Source: Roseiarcus sp963732155 (lineage in GTDB: Bacteria; Pseudomonadota; Alphaproteobacteria; Rhizobiales; Beijerinckiaceae). From it: a stretch of 64,000 nucleotides of DNA. The number at the start of each line of letters is the position of its first letter. Within the stretch, counting starts at the first letter, position 1. The stretch spans positions 124,001 to 188,000 of the forward strand of contig CAVSYB010000015.1 of assembly GCA_963732155.1 (NCBI GenBank). Reading direction: 5' to 3'. The translations under genes were made by a program, and so were the position numbers. The notes beneath the pieces are model-generated. The model had not been told where the DNA came from. It searched no databases and worked only from the letters and a program-made list of their open reading frames with translations. This document shows, piece by piece, positions 17,669 through 26,887 of the stretch.

Positions 17669-17971
17669 TCAGCCGGCGCCCGCGAACAGAATCTCGAAGG
17701 TCACCGGATCATAGAAGCGCAGCAACTCGCGAACAAACACCGCGGCGTCGACGCCCAAAGCGGCGGCCCAGACGCGATAGCGGTCGGGCGGCACGCGACC
17801 GCGACCGGTCTCCAGCTGGGAGATGAACGTGTAATATTCGGCGCCGACCAGCTTCGCGAGCTGACGCTGAGACAGGCCGCGCTTTTCGCGCAATTCGCGC
17901 AACCATTGGCCGCCCGCTCGGCGCAATTCCTGCACGTCCGAGTCGGAGCGTTTTTGAACGCTGCCATACAT
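17669..17971 (-). CDS. XRE-family HTH transcriptional regulator
   Basis: 100 residues with one Cro/CI-type helix-turn-helix (about residues 23-77: LRELREKRGLSQRQLAKLV, then YTFISQLETGRGRVPPDRY). A short C-terminal tail has no ligand domain. Such small proteins usually repress their own and neighbouring promoters. It sits between the giant surface protein gene and the 803-residue protein gene, all on the same strand, so control of the secretion locus is a reasonable inference. The inverted repeat in front of the giant gene is a candidate target. Confidence 0.85.
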   Translation of the reverse strand: MYGSVQKRSDSDVQELRRAGGQWLRELREKRGLSQRQLAKLVGAEYYTFISQLETGRGRVPPDRYRVWAAALGVDAAVFVRELLRFYDPVTFEILFAGAG

Positions 17972-18193
17972 CTTCGCCGTCCCTATTTGCAGTTTACTCT
18001 ACCACCGAATTGCTGCGGCTCGCAAGAGATGAAATCGCAGCGGCCGGGCGTCGCCGCGGCTGAGCGCGACTCGATCGGCGGACCAATCATTGGCGGCGAA
18101 CGAGGCGCGGGCGCGGGCGGCGACGTTCGGGGCGGTTCGCCCGACGCGCCGAGTCCCGCGATCCGCCTCGACTCCCGATGCCGGATTTCATCG

Positions 18194-18646
18194 TCAGATC
18201 GGATTGCCGGGGTTCGGCGCGGGCGAATTCGGCGCCTCCTTGATGTTGATCGTGACGTCGTAGGCGCCCGCCGCCCCGTCCGTATTGGTCACGAGATAGA
18301 CGATATGGTCGGTCCCCGTGGCGCCCGCGCGCGCCCGGTAGAACGCCACCTCCGCCGGTATCCGCAGCCCCGGGCATCCCGCCACGTTGCTGGTCGTCAA
18401 GACGCCGCGGCGAAACGTCAGGGTTCCGGATTTCGGCGGCTCAACAACGCGGATATTGGGCAATGGGGCCGGCGTGCAATCCTTATGGGCGGAGCCGTAG
18501 TAGCCTATCTGGACGGGCTTGGCCGATGTCGCATCGAAACTGGTGTAGTTCACGCTTGGCGCGGCCTGCGCAAGCGCCGGCGCCGACGTCGCGCACACTG
18601 CGGCGCACGTCGAGACGATGAGCGACCAACCCGCAAGGCGATTCAT
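18194..18646 (-). CDS. Small exported protein of unknown function
   Basis: 150 residues from ATG 18646, where a clear Sec signal peptide begins (MNRLAGWSLIVSTCAAVCA, cleavage after ALA or AQA). The mature part of about 123 residues is beta-rich, with cysteines near residues 57 and 91 and a C-terminal 'YDVTINIKEAP' strand. This is the look of a small immunoglobulin- or cupredoxin-like secreted domain ending in a Pro/Asn-rich tail. No named family was recognised. It lies downstream of the giant gene but after its terminator, so it probably has its own promoter. Confidence 0.65.
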   Translation of the reverse strand: MNRLAGWSLIVSTCAAVCATSAPALAQAAPSVNYTSFDATSAKPVQIGYYGSAHKDCTPAPLPNIRVVEPPKSGTLTFRRGVLTTSNVAGCPGLRIPAEVAFYRARAGATGTDHIVYLVTNTDGAAGAYDVTINIKEAPNSPAPNPGNPI

Positions 18647-18985
18647 CGCGCTTCGCCTCCGCAAGGGCGGGCCGGATCCCCGAAAATTGCTGTGACTCGC
18701 CCCGTATTCCCGCGGCCCATTTCCGCTCCTCCGCCAGCGCCTGTCACGATGCCGCAACGTAGGTCCCCCGCGGTGCTTTGAAAATCGCCATTATGCGCTC
18801 TCGAGGGACAAATCTTCGGGATCGCGGCGTCGGCGATCACGGAGCCCGGCGGGCTCGCCCGGCTCTTCGGATCCGACGTCGCGCCTCTCGTCGCGTTCGC
18901 AACCGCGGTCCCGCACCCGTTGGCGGGCGCAAAGAGAAACCCCGCCCCTTTCGAGGGCGGGGTTTGCAACGATCGGGCGAGGACC
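18647..18985. other. Intergenic region holding the giant-gene terminator
   Basis: 339 bases between the giant surface protein gene and the small exported protein gene. The right end carries the strong terminator listed separately. The rest presumably carries the promoter of the small exported gene, but I see no clear boxes. Confidence 0.5.
18931..18965 (-). terminator. Strong rho-independent terminator of the giant surface protein gene
   Basis: On the minus strand AAACCCCGCCC (18965-18955), a 7-base loop, then GGGCGGGGTTT (18947-18937), followed by CTCTTT. It is an 11-base perfect stem starting 20 bases after the stop codon at 18986. This separates the highly expressed-type surface gene from the genes below it. 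Confidence 0.9.
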
Positions 18986-21900
18986 CTACACCAGCGCGGC
19001 GAAGTCCATGTGAACGTGATTGGCGTCCACCAGACCCGTGAGCTTTACGACCTCATCGTGGACGCCAAGCGCGGTGTGGGCCGCAGGCGTCGACGCCGTG
19101 TTGACCGCCTCGACGATATAGGTGTTGCCGCCGTATTGGAACCAGTCGGCCAGACCGGTCGCGCCGTCGAGCTCGAGCACGCCATTGACGACCTGCGAAT
19201 GCGCGCCGCCGTCGAATTGTTGATCGAGCACCGCCGCCTGATTTGCGGCGATGTCGAGAGCGTTCGACAGCGATGTCGCGGTCGCCACGTTCACCTGAGA
19301 CTTGAACCCGTCCCAGGCCTCGGAGCCCCCCGCCCAGCCGTTGTGGCTAAGCGTGACGTTTCCAATGTCGAGGGTGAGGTTGCAGCTCGTCACGCCAGCG
19401 ATCGTCGTAAACGCGTAGCTGCCGGAGGACGTCGCGCCGGTCGCCACGTTCTCGACATTGACTTCCGCGGTCGAAGAAGAACCGACGATGTTCACCGTCG
19501 AATTGGCGCCGACGATCACATAGGCGTCGCCGTTCCCGTGGCTCGCGTCTCCGACGTTGATCGTGTCATCGGCGCCAAGCGCGGCGCCGTTGCTGGAGAT
19601 TTCCACGCCGCCGCATGTGTTGTCCGCCACGGTGATCGTGTCGCCACCGCCCGCCGCGTTGATCCCCTCGCTCGTCTCGCCGTTGAACTTACCGCCGATG
19701 ACGGAGATCGTGTCGCCGCTGCCGTTCGCGGTGATGTCGATATACCCGCTCATGCTCGCCGGAGCATCGTCGGTACCCACCGAGACATGATCGGCGTCGC
19801 CGCTCGCCACGATCGTGTCGCCGTCGGCGGTCGCGCCGACGATGCTCAAGCCGTTTTGGCTAGCGGTGAGATCGAGATTGGCGTCCAGCGTGCTGGCGTT
19901 GATCGTCGTCAAGGCGGTGTCGGAAATTCCGGCGACCGTGACTTCATGGTCGCCGGTGATCACCACGGTCGTGCCGGTGTTGCTGGCGTCGATCAGGTTC
20001 CCCGTGATGTCGATCGAGCCGAGCCCCGAATAGAGCGTCAGCAGCGGATCGTCGTTGGCGATCGCGCTGTCGCCGTAGGTGAGGTTGTTGAGCGCGACGT
20101 CGCCCTTGGCGGAGAGCGTCAGGATCGGATCGATCCCGACCTGGGTGACGACCACGTTGCCGTCGCCGGTTGTGTCGGCCTCCAGGATGCCGAAGTTGCC
20201 AAGATTGTTGTAAGTGTTGGTGAAGCCGGCGCCGCTCGCCGTGACGTTGTCGATCGTGTAACCGGCGTCGGCATAGATTTCGTTGGCCGTCGCCGATCCG
20301 CCATTGCCTTCGCCGCCGTTGGCGGTGACGCGGGCGAACGCCGTGTCGTAGCCGCTGAACCCGCCGAGCATGATGCTCGTGCCAGCGCCGATATTACCCG
20401 CAAAGGCGGGGTCCTCGGCGGCGACGACGCCGCCGAAGCCGGTCACGCCACTGATCCCCGCGAGCTCGACGAACGTATCGGCGTCGCCCCCGCCATTGTC
20501 TTGAATGACAAAGGTGGCGGGGCTCGTGACGTCCGGCCCTGTCTGGACTTCGACCGTCATCATCGCGACCGAACCGACCCCGCCCGCATCGACAATCGCC
20601 TGCGCGTCCTCCAGCTGCTGGGTCGCGGAGGGAATGGCGCTGCCCGCCGCCAGCGAAATCACGCCATCGGAGACGTCGTAGTAGGCGCCGTCGATCTCGT
20701 GAACATTGCTTTGATTGCCGATCACCACCGGCGTGCCGGACAGCACGAGCGAATCGGCGGTCTGGCCGCTGGCGACCGTTCCGTGGGTCCAGCCATTCAC
20801 GACGCCGAACGTGCCGTAGTCCTGGTCGTCGATCGTCACGATGTCGGCGCCCGCCACAATGGTCGTGCCGACCGGCGCGGTAGGCGAGAGATTGATGGTC
20901 TCGCTGCCCGTGCTCGTTCCGGTCCCCGCCGCATAGCCTGCGCCGCCCGCGCCCAGTGAGATGACGCCGCCGCCCGAACCGACGTTGAAGACATCAACCG
21001 AGCTGGTGATGGCGGTCGCGGAATAGCCGTCCGCCACGATCAGGCCCGACCCGCCGGTGACGGTGACGCCCCCGGCGGCGATTTCGACCTCGGAGACGTC
21101 GACGCTTCCAGTCGCGGCGGAGGCGTTGATCGTCGCGACCGCCGAGGTCGTCTCCAGCGACAGCGCCTCGTCGCCCGTGACGTTGATCGTGGTCACGTCC
21201 GGTGCGTCGACGTAGAGTGCGTTCGCGCCGCCGGCGCCCTGGCTGTCGACGTTCAGCGTGGTGATGCCGCTGTTGGCCAGGCTCGTGGTGTCCTCGGCGT
21301 AAACATCGACGCTCGACCCCAGCGTGCCGGTGACTCCGTTGGCCGTGTCGACGCCGTCGGTGATGTCGAGCGCGCCGCCGGAGCCGTAGGCGTTCTGCAG
21401 TTCATAATACACGTCCGAAGCGCCGGACGTGTCGATCAGGCTGAGGCTCGCGCCTTGCGCGACGTCCGTGAACGTTATGTTCCCGGCCACCCCCTGATAG
21501 CCGCTCGCATACGGATTGTACGCGCCGACGATGAGGCTCTGGAAGCCCTCCGCGTTGTAGGTTCCCTGCGCGTATCCGACGACCCCGAGGTTCTGGAACC
21601 CGGTGACGCCGAGCAGGTTGCCGAGCGGATTGTCGTCGACGCTCGCCGCGTAGTCGGCATAGATCGTGTTGACGCCGCCGCCGCCGCTCAAGGCGACGCC
21701 CGCCCCCAGCGTGTTCGAGGTGATGCTGACCACGTCGTCGCCGGAGCCGCCCGTGAAGCTGGTCGTTCCGTCGTCAACCTGAACCAGCACGCCGCCGGAG
21801 GCGCCGCTGGCGTTGATCGATGTCAGGTCTGCGAGACCCGCGAGGTTTCCGAGCGTCAACTCGCCGGAGCCCGTCGCCGTGATCGTGGTCACGCCCGCCA

Positions 21901-24900
21901 GGTCGGAGTCCGAATCGAGCGTCAGAGCGGCGACATTGTCGAACGTCACCGACGTCGCATCGGGCGTATCGAGCAGCAGATCGCTCGCGGCCCCCGTCGC
22001 CGTCACCGTCACGCTGCCGATATGGCCGCTCGCCCCGCCGTCGTCGACCTCGGCGAATTTGTCGCTCGTCAGCGCGACGCTGAGCGAGGAGTCCGCGGTG
22101 TTGTTGACCACCACGGCGTCGATTGACTCCGCGTTGGACAGCGACAGGCTGGTCAGGGCGTTCGACGTGACCGTGGTGACGCCCTCGACCCCGTCGAGCG
22201 CCACGGCGCTGAGCGTGCTCGCGCCGACCGGCTGACCGGCGTCGGCCCCGCCGGTCTGGATCGTGCTTTCGGCGTCGGTGATCTTGTTGTCGCACCCCTC
22301 GCCGCCGGTCACCGAAACCGACGTCGATCCGTTGGTGTTGATGTCGAAGCTCTCCGCGCCGTAATAGGTGGTCGAACCGAACGTCGAGGAGTCGTTGATG
22401 GCCACGTCGCCGGTCGCATCGTCCGCGCCGTTGGCAAGCGCCGAACCCACCCCGTTCAACGCCGGATTGGCGCCGACATCGATGAAGTTCTCCGATGAAA
22501 CGGTGTCGTTGATCGTCACCGTCGAGCCGCCGTAGACGGCGATATTGTCATGCTGCCAACCGCTGTAGGTGTCGTTGATCAGCACCGCGCCGGTCACCGG
22601 CGTCAGGTCGTCGAGAATGTCGCCGCCGACCAGGATGCCGGCGGCGGGGCCGGGTGCGTCGGGGTGCCAGCCCGCGCCAGTCGTGTTGATTGTGACGCTC
22701 GCCTCGGCGCCGGCGCCCGCGACATAAATGAAATTGCCGTATTGGTAGCCGGTGTTGACGCCGGCCTGATTGACCGTGACCGATCCCGCGGCGTTGGTCG
22801 CCGCCGTGCCGTCGCCGACCCAGACCGCGCCCGCTGCCGAGCCGATGTTGATATTGTCGCCGCCAAACACGGCGACTTCCGTTCCCGGATAGGTCGCCGC
22901 GTCGGCGACCGTGACATTGCCGCTGGCCTCCGAGCCCGCATCGCCGGTGTCGCTGCCGACGACGACGCTGCCGGCATTGGTGGTGACGTTGACCGTCGTC
23001 CCGCCGATGACGTGCACGGATTCGTCGTGGTCGTTGACGATGCCGTCGTACGCGGTCGCCGCCGTGTCGGTCACCGTCACCGCGCCGGTCGGCGCCGCAA
23101 CGAGGTCTTCGGCGGCGGCGATCTCGCCGCTGTCGCCGTCGGCGTTGGAGACTTCGTTGCCGGCGAGGACAATCGCGCCAATATTGACGTCGACGCCGGA
23201 GGCCGTGACGGTGACGTTCGCGCCGCCGAACACGTCGATCTCGGCGTCCCCGTTGGTTTCGGCGGTCGCCGTGTCGGTGACCGTCACGTTGCCGGTCGGC
23301 TCCTGGCCGGCCAGGAAAGCCGTGCCGGCGGCGTTGATCGCGGGAACCGTCGCGTCGTCCGCCGTCACGTCGGTGGCGGAGCCGCCGATGTAGACGCTCG
23401 CCGTGTTCGTCGTGACGCTAACGCTGGCGCCGCCGATCACTTCGATCGTCTGCCCCGCCCCGGTGGTGTTGGTCCATGTCGCGGCGGCGTGATCGACGAT
23501 CGTCACCGCGCCGGTCACCGCGCTCACGACATCGTCAAGACCCGTATCGCCGGTGGAATTGTCGGTATTGACATTGCCGACGTAGACGCTGCCTCCCGAG
23601 TCCGTCACGGTGACGTTCACCCCGCCGTCGACCTGGACGAAGCTTTCGTGATTGGTCGCCGTGTCGACGACCGTGACGTTGCCGGATGGATTTTCGCCGG
23701 CGAGCAAGGCGTCGCCCGCCGCGTTGATCGCATCGTCGCCGACATAGACGTCGCCGGTGTTGGTCGTCACGCTGACGTTCGTGCCGCCGATCACCTCGAC
23801 GTCCTGTTCGAAGCCGCTCGTCTTTGACCACGCCTGGACAGCCGTGTCGACGATGGTCACCGATCCGTCCGGAGCATAGACCGAGCCGCTGGCGTATCCG
23901 TCGACATAGTCGTCAGATTCATTGGTGTAGCCGGTTTGATCGGTGTCGGGATCGGATCCGACCTGAACAAAACCGCCGGCCGACGTGACGTTGACGTTGA
24001 GGCCCCCATAGACGTAAACGGCGGCGTCGCCCGTGTCGTCGACGGTGACGTTGCCGGTCGGCTCGGAGGGCGAGGGGGTCGCGTAATCGGCGCCGACCTG
24101 AGTGAAGTTGTCTCCGGGGAATTTGGAGTCCACGTAATCCTTCGCCGCCGTGTCGATGGTGACATTCGCGCCGCCGAATGCCTCGACCGTCGAAAGGGTG
24201 TTGGTTTCGGTGACAGTCACCGCGCCGGTCGGGTTGTATCCGGCGTTCACGTCGCTGCCGATAAGAACCTCGCCCGACCCGGCCGACGTCACGCTCACCG
24301 CGCCGCCGCCGATCGTCGTGACGCCTCCGCCCGCCGCCGCATGGTCGACGGTGATCGCCACGCCGGCGGCCGCCTTGACCACGTCGAGGCCGCTGCCCCC
24401 CGAGTCGACGGTCACTTCGACGACGCCCGAAATGCCCGTCGTGTCGAACGCCGCGCCGCCGCCCGCATTGCCGGCCGTCTGCAGCAGAAAGTCCTGGATG
24501 TTGGAGATCTGCGCGCCCGCCGGAATGACGTCGAGCCCCGCGCCGTTGCTGTCGTTGATGATCAACGTGTTGACGACGCCCTCGCCCGCGCCGCCCTGGA
24601 GAATGTCGTCGGAATTGAGCGTCGGTCCCTTGCCGTTGACGAGGAACGTCGTGAGATCGCCTATGAACGTCGAATCGACGCCGGGCTTGCCGACAAAATC
24701 GTCCGCGCCGGTGGTGAGCACGAAGGTGACCGCGCTGGCTTTCGCGATATAGGCGGCGATCGCCGCCTCCTGGGTGGTGACCGTGCTCGGATCGCTCGTG
24801 GTGGCGGCGACGACGGCAGCGGCCTCCGCGAGATATCCGGCGTTCGGCGGCGATGTGAAGCCGAGACCGGCGGCGGTGCTCGCCGTGGTGAAATCGGTCG

Positions 24901-25345
24901 CCACCGTCAACTTGTTCTCGAGCGCGGCGAGGTCGGCTCCGGTGGCCGCGTTGGCGATCCTGACGACGACCTGGCTCAGCATCACGGTCTCGTGCAAGAC
25001 GTCATTGACCAGTCTGGCGACGAGCGGATCGCCGGACGGCGGCGCCTCGCCCAGCAGGTTTTGATACATGTTGTCGACGAGCGTCGTCACCTCGGCCCGG
25101 GTGACCGCCGAATGCGGATTGAGCGGCAAATGGTTCAGGAAGGGGTAGAGCGCCGTCGTCTCCTTCGAGAGCCCGATCTCGTTGCCAACCGACTCGAGGG
25201 CGACTTTCGGCGAGTGATGGTCAAGAAGCTTGGCGTATCTGGATTCCCACTTGGCGAATCCCTCGCTGTCGGCGGCGGCGCCGTAGTAAGCGATGTAGAA
25301 GGCCTCAATCTTCTGGTCGACGCTTAGCTTCTCGATGGTTGCCAT
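18986..25345 (-). CDS. Giant RsaA-like S-layer/surface protein, type I secreted
   Basis: 2119 residues, with GAGGAG 8 bases before ATG 25345. There is no signal peptide. The N-terminal 150 residues (KIEAFYIAYYGAAADSEGFA, and MYQNLLGE later) form a DUF4214/RsaA-like helical domain; in Caulobacter RsaA the N-terminal region anchors the layer to lipopolysaccharide. About eleven imperfect repeats follow (residues 370-1015) with core GNVTV.DTA..V.V.GG.NVTVT...G.VYVG. After these comes a long Gly/Ala/Thr/Asp-rich beta-structured region with isolated calcium-binding GGSGDD motifs. The last 60 residues, with WFQYGGNTYIV and EVVKLTGLV, closely resemble the C-terminal end of RsaA as I remember it. Composition is strongly acidic and almost Cys- and Lys-free. 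It is probably exported by the PrtD/PrtE pair downstream. Confidence 0.9.
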   Translation of the reverse strand: MATIEKLSVDQKIEAFYIAYYGAAADSEGFAKWESRYAKLLDHHSPKVALESVGNEIGLSKETTALYPFLNHLPLNPHSAVTRAEVTTLVDNMYQNLLGEAPPSGDPLVARLVNDVLHETVMLSQVVVRIANAATGADLAALENKLTVATDFTTASTAAGLGFTSPPNAGYLAEAAAVVAATTSDPSTVTTQEAAIAAYIAKASAVTFVLTTGADDFVGKPGVDSTFIGDLTTFLVNGKGPTLNSDDILQGGAGEGVVNTLIINDSNGAGLDVIPAGAQISNIQDFLLQTAGNAGGGAAFDTTGISGVVEVTVDSGGSGLDVVKAAAGVAITVDHAAAGGGVTTIGGGAVSVTSAGSGEVLIGSDVNAGYNPTGAVTVTETNTLSTVEAFGGANVTIDTAAKDYVDSKFPGDNFTQVGADYATPSPSEPTGNVTVDDTGDAAVYVYGGLNVNVTSAGGFVQVGSDPDTDQTGYTNESDDYVDGYASGSVYAPDGSVTIVDTAVQAWSKTSGFEQDVEVIGGTNVSVTTNTGDVYVGDDAINAAGDALLAGENPSGNVTVVDTATNHESFVQVDGGVNVTVTDSGGSVYVGNVNTDNSTGDTGLDDVVSAVTGAVTIVDHAAATWTNTTGAGQTIEVIGGASVSVTTNTASVYIGGSATDVTADDATVPAINAAGTAFLAGQEPTGNVTVTDTATAETNGDAEIDVFGGANVTVTASGVDVNIGAIVLAGNEVSNADGDSGEIAAAEDLVAAPTGAVTVTDTAATAYDGIVNDHDESVHVIGGTTVNVTTNAGSVVVGSDTGDAGSEASGNVTVADAATYPGTEVAVFGGDNINIGSAAGAVWVGDGTAATNAAGSVTVNQAGVNTGYQYGNFIYVAGAGAEASVTINTTGAGWHPDAPGPAAGILVGGDILDDLTPVTGAVLINDTYSGWQHDNIAVYGGSTVTINDTVSSENFIDVGANPALNGVGSALANGADDATGDVAINDSSTFGSTTYYGAESFDINTNGSTSVSVTGGEGCDNKITDAESTIQTGGADAGQPVGASTLSAVALDGVEGVTTVTSNALTSLSLSNAESIDAVVVNNTADSSLSVALTSDKFAEVDDGGASGHIGSVTVTATGAASDLLLDTPDATSVTFDNVAALTLDSDSDLAGVTTITATGSGELTLGNLAGLADLTSINASGASGGVLVQVDDGTTSFTGGSGDDVVSITSNTLGAGVALSGGGGVNTIYADYAASVDDNPLGNLLGVTGFQNLGVVGYAQGTYNAEGFQSLIVGAYNPYASGYQGVAGNITFTDVAQGASLSLIDTSGASDVYYELQNAYGSGGALDITDGVDTANGVTGTLGSSVDVYAEDTTSLANSGITTLNVDSQGAGGANALYVDAPDVTTINVTGDEALSLETTSAVATINASAATGSVDVSEVEIAAGGVTVTGGSGLIVADGYSATAITSSVDVFNVGSGGGVISLGAGGAGYAAGTGTSTGSETINLSPTAPVGTTIVAGADIVTIDDQDYGTFGVVNGWTHGTVASGQTADSLVLSGTPVVIGNQSNVHEIDGAYYDVSDGVISLAAGSAIPSATQQLEDAQAIVDAGGVGSVAMMTVEVQTGPDVTSPATFVIQDNGGGDADTFVELAGISGVTGFGGVVAAEDPAFAGNIGAGTSIMLGGFSGYDTAFARVTANGGEGNGGSATANEIYADAGYTIDNVTASGAGFTNTYNNLGNFGILEADTTGDGNVVVTQVGIDPILTLSAKGDVALNNLTYGDSAIANDDPLLTLYSGLGSIDITGNLIDASNTGTTVVITGDHEVTVAGISDTALTTINASTLDANLDLTASQNGLSIVGATADGDTIVASGDADHVSVGTDDAPASMSGYIDITANGSGDTISVIGGKFNGETSEGINAAGGGDTITVADNTCGGVEISSNGAALGADDTINVGDASHGNGDAYVIVGANSTVNIVGSSSTAEVNVENVATGATSSGSYAFTTIAGVTSCNLTLDIGNVTLSHNGWAGGSEAWDGFKSQVNVATATSLSNALDIAANQAAVLDQQFDGGAHSQVVNGVLELDGATGLADWFQYGGNTYIVEAVNTASTPAAHTALGVHDEVVKLTGLVDANHVHMDFAALV
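22300..24250 (-). repeat. Coding repeat array in the giant surface protein
   Basis: About eleven imperfect units of 35-75 residues. Each begins (P/A)(T/S)G(A/N)VT(V/I).DTA and contains (V/I).V.GG..V.VTTN.G.V.VG. Longer and shorter units alternate. Two successive pairs both carry INAAG-A-LAG just before the next GNVTV, which points to duplication of a two-unit block. The boundaries are approximate. Confidence 0.75.
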
Positions 25346-25403
25346 GGGTCCGGCTCCTCAGTGCATTCGAAGCACCCGGCTGCTCAAAGTGGGTGCAGTA
25401 AGT

Positions 25404-25444
25404 TATATACCTCAGGGTGTGCAGCATTTGCAATACCCCTGAGG
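25404..25444 (-). promoter_or_regulatory. Promoter of the giant surface gene with an inverted repeat
   Basis: On the minus strand TTGCAA (25433-25428), an 18-base spacer, then TATATA (25409-25404). A perfect inverted repeat, CCTCAGGG (25410-25417) and CCCTGAGG (25437-25444), separated by 19 bases, brackets the -35 box and abuts the -10 box. It looks like an operator. The predicted untranslated leader is about 50 bases and contains the GAGGAG ribosome site. Confidence 0.55.
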
Positions 25445-25516
25445 AGCCCGGGGCCAAAAAAATCTGGGCGGTGGACAGAGGGGCGCGGAGCGAGGCGGCG
25501 GACGGCGCCGCGATCC

Positions 25517-26746
25517 CTACGCGTCGGGAGGCGCCGCACGGGGCCGGCGCGAGTATTCGCGCGCAAAAAGCGTCAGCGCGATAACGGGAAAGACGAGGCC
25601 GATCCAGCTCACCCGCTCCCAGCCGCCCAGCGCAAAGGCGAGGCTCGCAATCGACGAACCGACGGCGCCGCCGACGAAGAACGTCGCGATGTAAAGGCCG
25701 TTCAACCGGCTCCGCGCCTTGTCGCCGAGCGCATAGATGACGCGCTGGCTGGCGACCTGGTTCCCCTGCACGCCTGCGTCCAGCAAGACGGCGCCCGCCA
25801 ACAACGCCATCATCGAGCCGCTTGCGCCGAGTCGGGCCACCAGAAAGGCCGCCGCCACGGCCGCCATCGAAACGACGCTCGAAGCGCGGCCCCAGCCCCG
25901 ATCGGCAAGGCGGCCGACGATCGGAGCGGACAGGGCGCCGGCCGCTCCGGCGAATGCAAAAAGAGCGATGCCGCGCTGGCTCAATCCGAAGGTCGGCCCG
26001 GCGAGCTCGAGGGGGACGGCGGTCCAGAAAAGGCTGAAGGCGGCGAACAGCGCCGCCTGGTAGGCGGCGCGCCGGCGCAGGACCGGCGTGTCGCGAAGCA
26101 GGGTCCACAGGGACGCGATCAACGCGACATAGCCGTGATCGACCGTCGGGCGCCGCTCGGGGAGCAGCGCGCGCAGGGCGAACGCCAGAACGGCGATGGC
26201 GAGGGCCGAGACCCCGAATACGGCGCGCCATCCAAGAGCGTCCGCGATCAGGCTCGAGAATGGACGCGCCAGCATGATGCCGAGCAGCAGGCCGCTCATC
26301 ACATTGCCGATCGTCCGGCCGCGGCTGGCGTCCGGCGCCAGATGGGCGGCGATCGGCACCAGCATCTGCGCGGCCGTCGACGCGACGCCGATAAGAAGGG
26401 CGGCGCCCAGAAACGCGGTGGCCGACGGCGCGAGCGCGGCGGCGGCGAGGGCGGCGGCCGCGCCCGACAGCGTCCAGAAGGTCAGGGAGCGATTTTCGAC
26501 GAGATCGCCAAGCGGCACCAGCAACACGAGGCCGAGGCAATAGCCGACCTGGGTCACCGTGACGATCAGACTGGCGGCCTTGTCGCCCAAGCCGACCGCC
26601 GGCGCGATCAGGCCGATCAGAGGCTGCGCATAGTAGATGTTCGCCGCCGACAAACCGCAGGCGACGGCGAGCAGCGTCGTCATTCCGGCCGACACCGCCT
26701 GTTGCGCGGCTTCGGCATCCGCCGGCGCCGCTGTCGAATTCGTCAT
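25517..26746 (-). CDS. MFS transporter, drug/sugar efflux type
   Basis: 409 residues with 12 predicted membrane helices and the MFS motif A region after helix 2 (PLGDLVENR). It resembles the DHA1-type efflux proteins, for example IYYAQPLIGLIAPAVGL in helix 1 and 'GLLLGIMLARPFSSLIAD' in helix 5, a pattern of the YnfM/AraJ-like family of proton-driven exporters. It sits in the inner membrane. There is no regulator beside it. The upstream neighbour is an orphan ABC binding protein 141 bases away on the same strand. Substrate unknown. Confidence 0.9.
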   Translation of the reverse strand: MTNSTAAPADAEAAQQAVSAGMTTLLAVACGLSAANIYYAQPLIGLIAPAVGLGDKAASLIVTVTQVGYCLGLVLLVPLGDLVENRSLTFWTLSGAAAALAAAALAPSATAFLGAALLIGVASTAAQMLVPIAAHLAPDASRGRTIGNVMSGLLLGIMLARPFSSLIADALGWRAVFGVSALAIAVLAFALRALLPERRPTVDHGYVALIASLWTLLRDTPVLRRRAAYQAALFAAFSLFWTAVPLELAGPTFGLSQRGIALFAFAGAAGALSAPIVGRLADRGWGRASSVVSMAAVAAAFLVARLGASGSMMALLAGAVLLDAGVQGNQVASQRVIYALGDKARSRLNGLYIATFFVGGAVGSSIASLAFALGGWERVSWIGLVFPVIALTLFAREYSRRPRAAPPDA

Positions 26747-26887
26747 CGGGGGATCAACTCCGCATCGCGAGGCTTGGGGGTCTTCTATAGATCGCCGGGC
26801 TCGCCGGGGCGACCGGGACCGCCGGACGCGATCGCGCGCCCCAGCCGCGATGCGGGAGGCCGTCGCAGACAGTCGGATCGGGCCGCG

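Noticed and set aside
18920..20959. Plus-strand open frame opposite the giant surface gene
   Set aside because: Arg/Val/Asp/Gly repeats reflect the antisense of the coding repeats; the minus-strand protein has clear family features.
22300..24250. Repeat array as CRISPR
   Set aside because: The repeats are in a continuous coding frame with variable length and no constant direct repeats with unique spacers.
25440..25470. T-run on the minus strand (25451-25458) as terminator of the MFS gene
   Set aside because: No convincing stem precedes the T-run.
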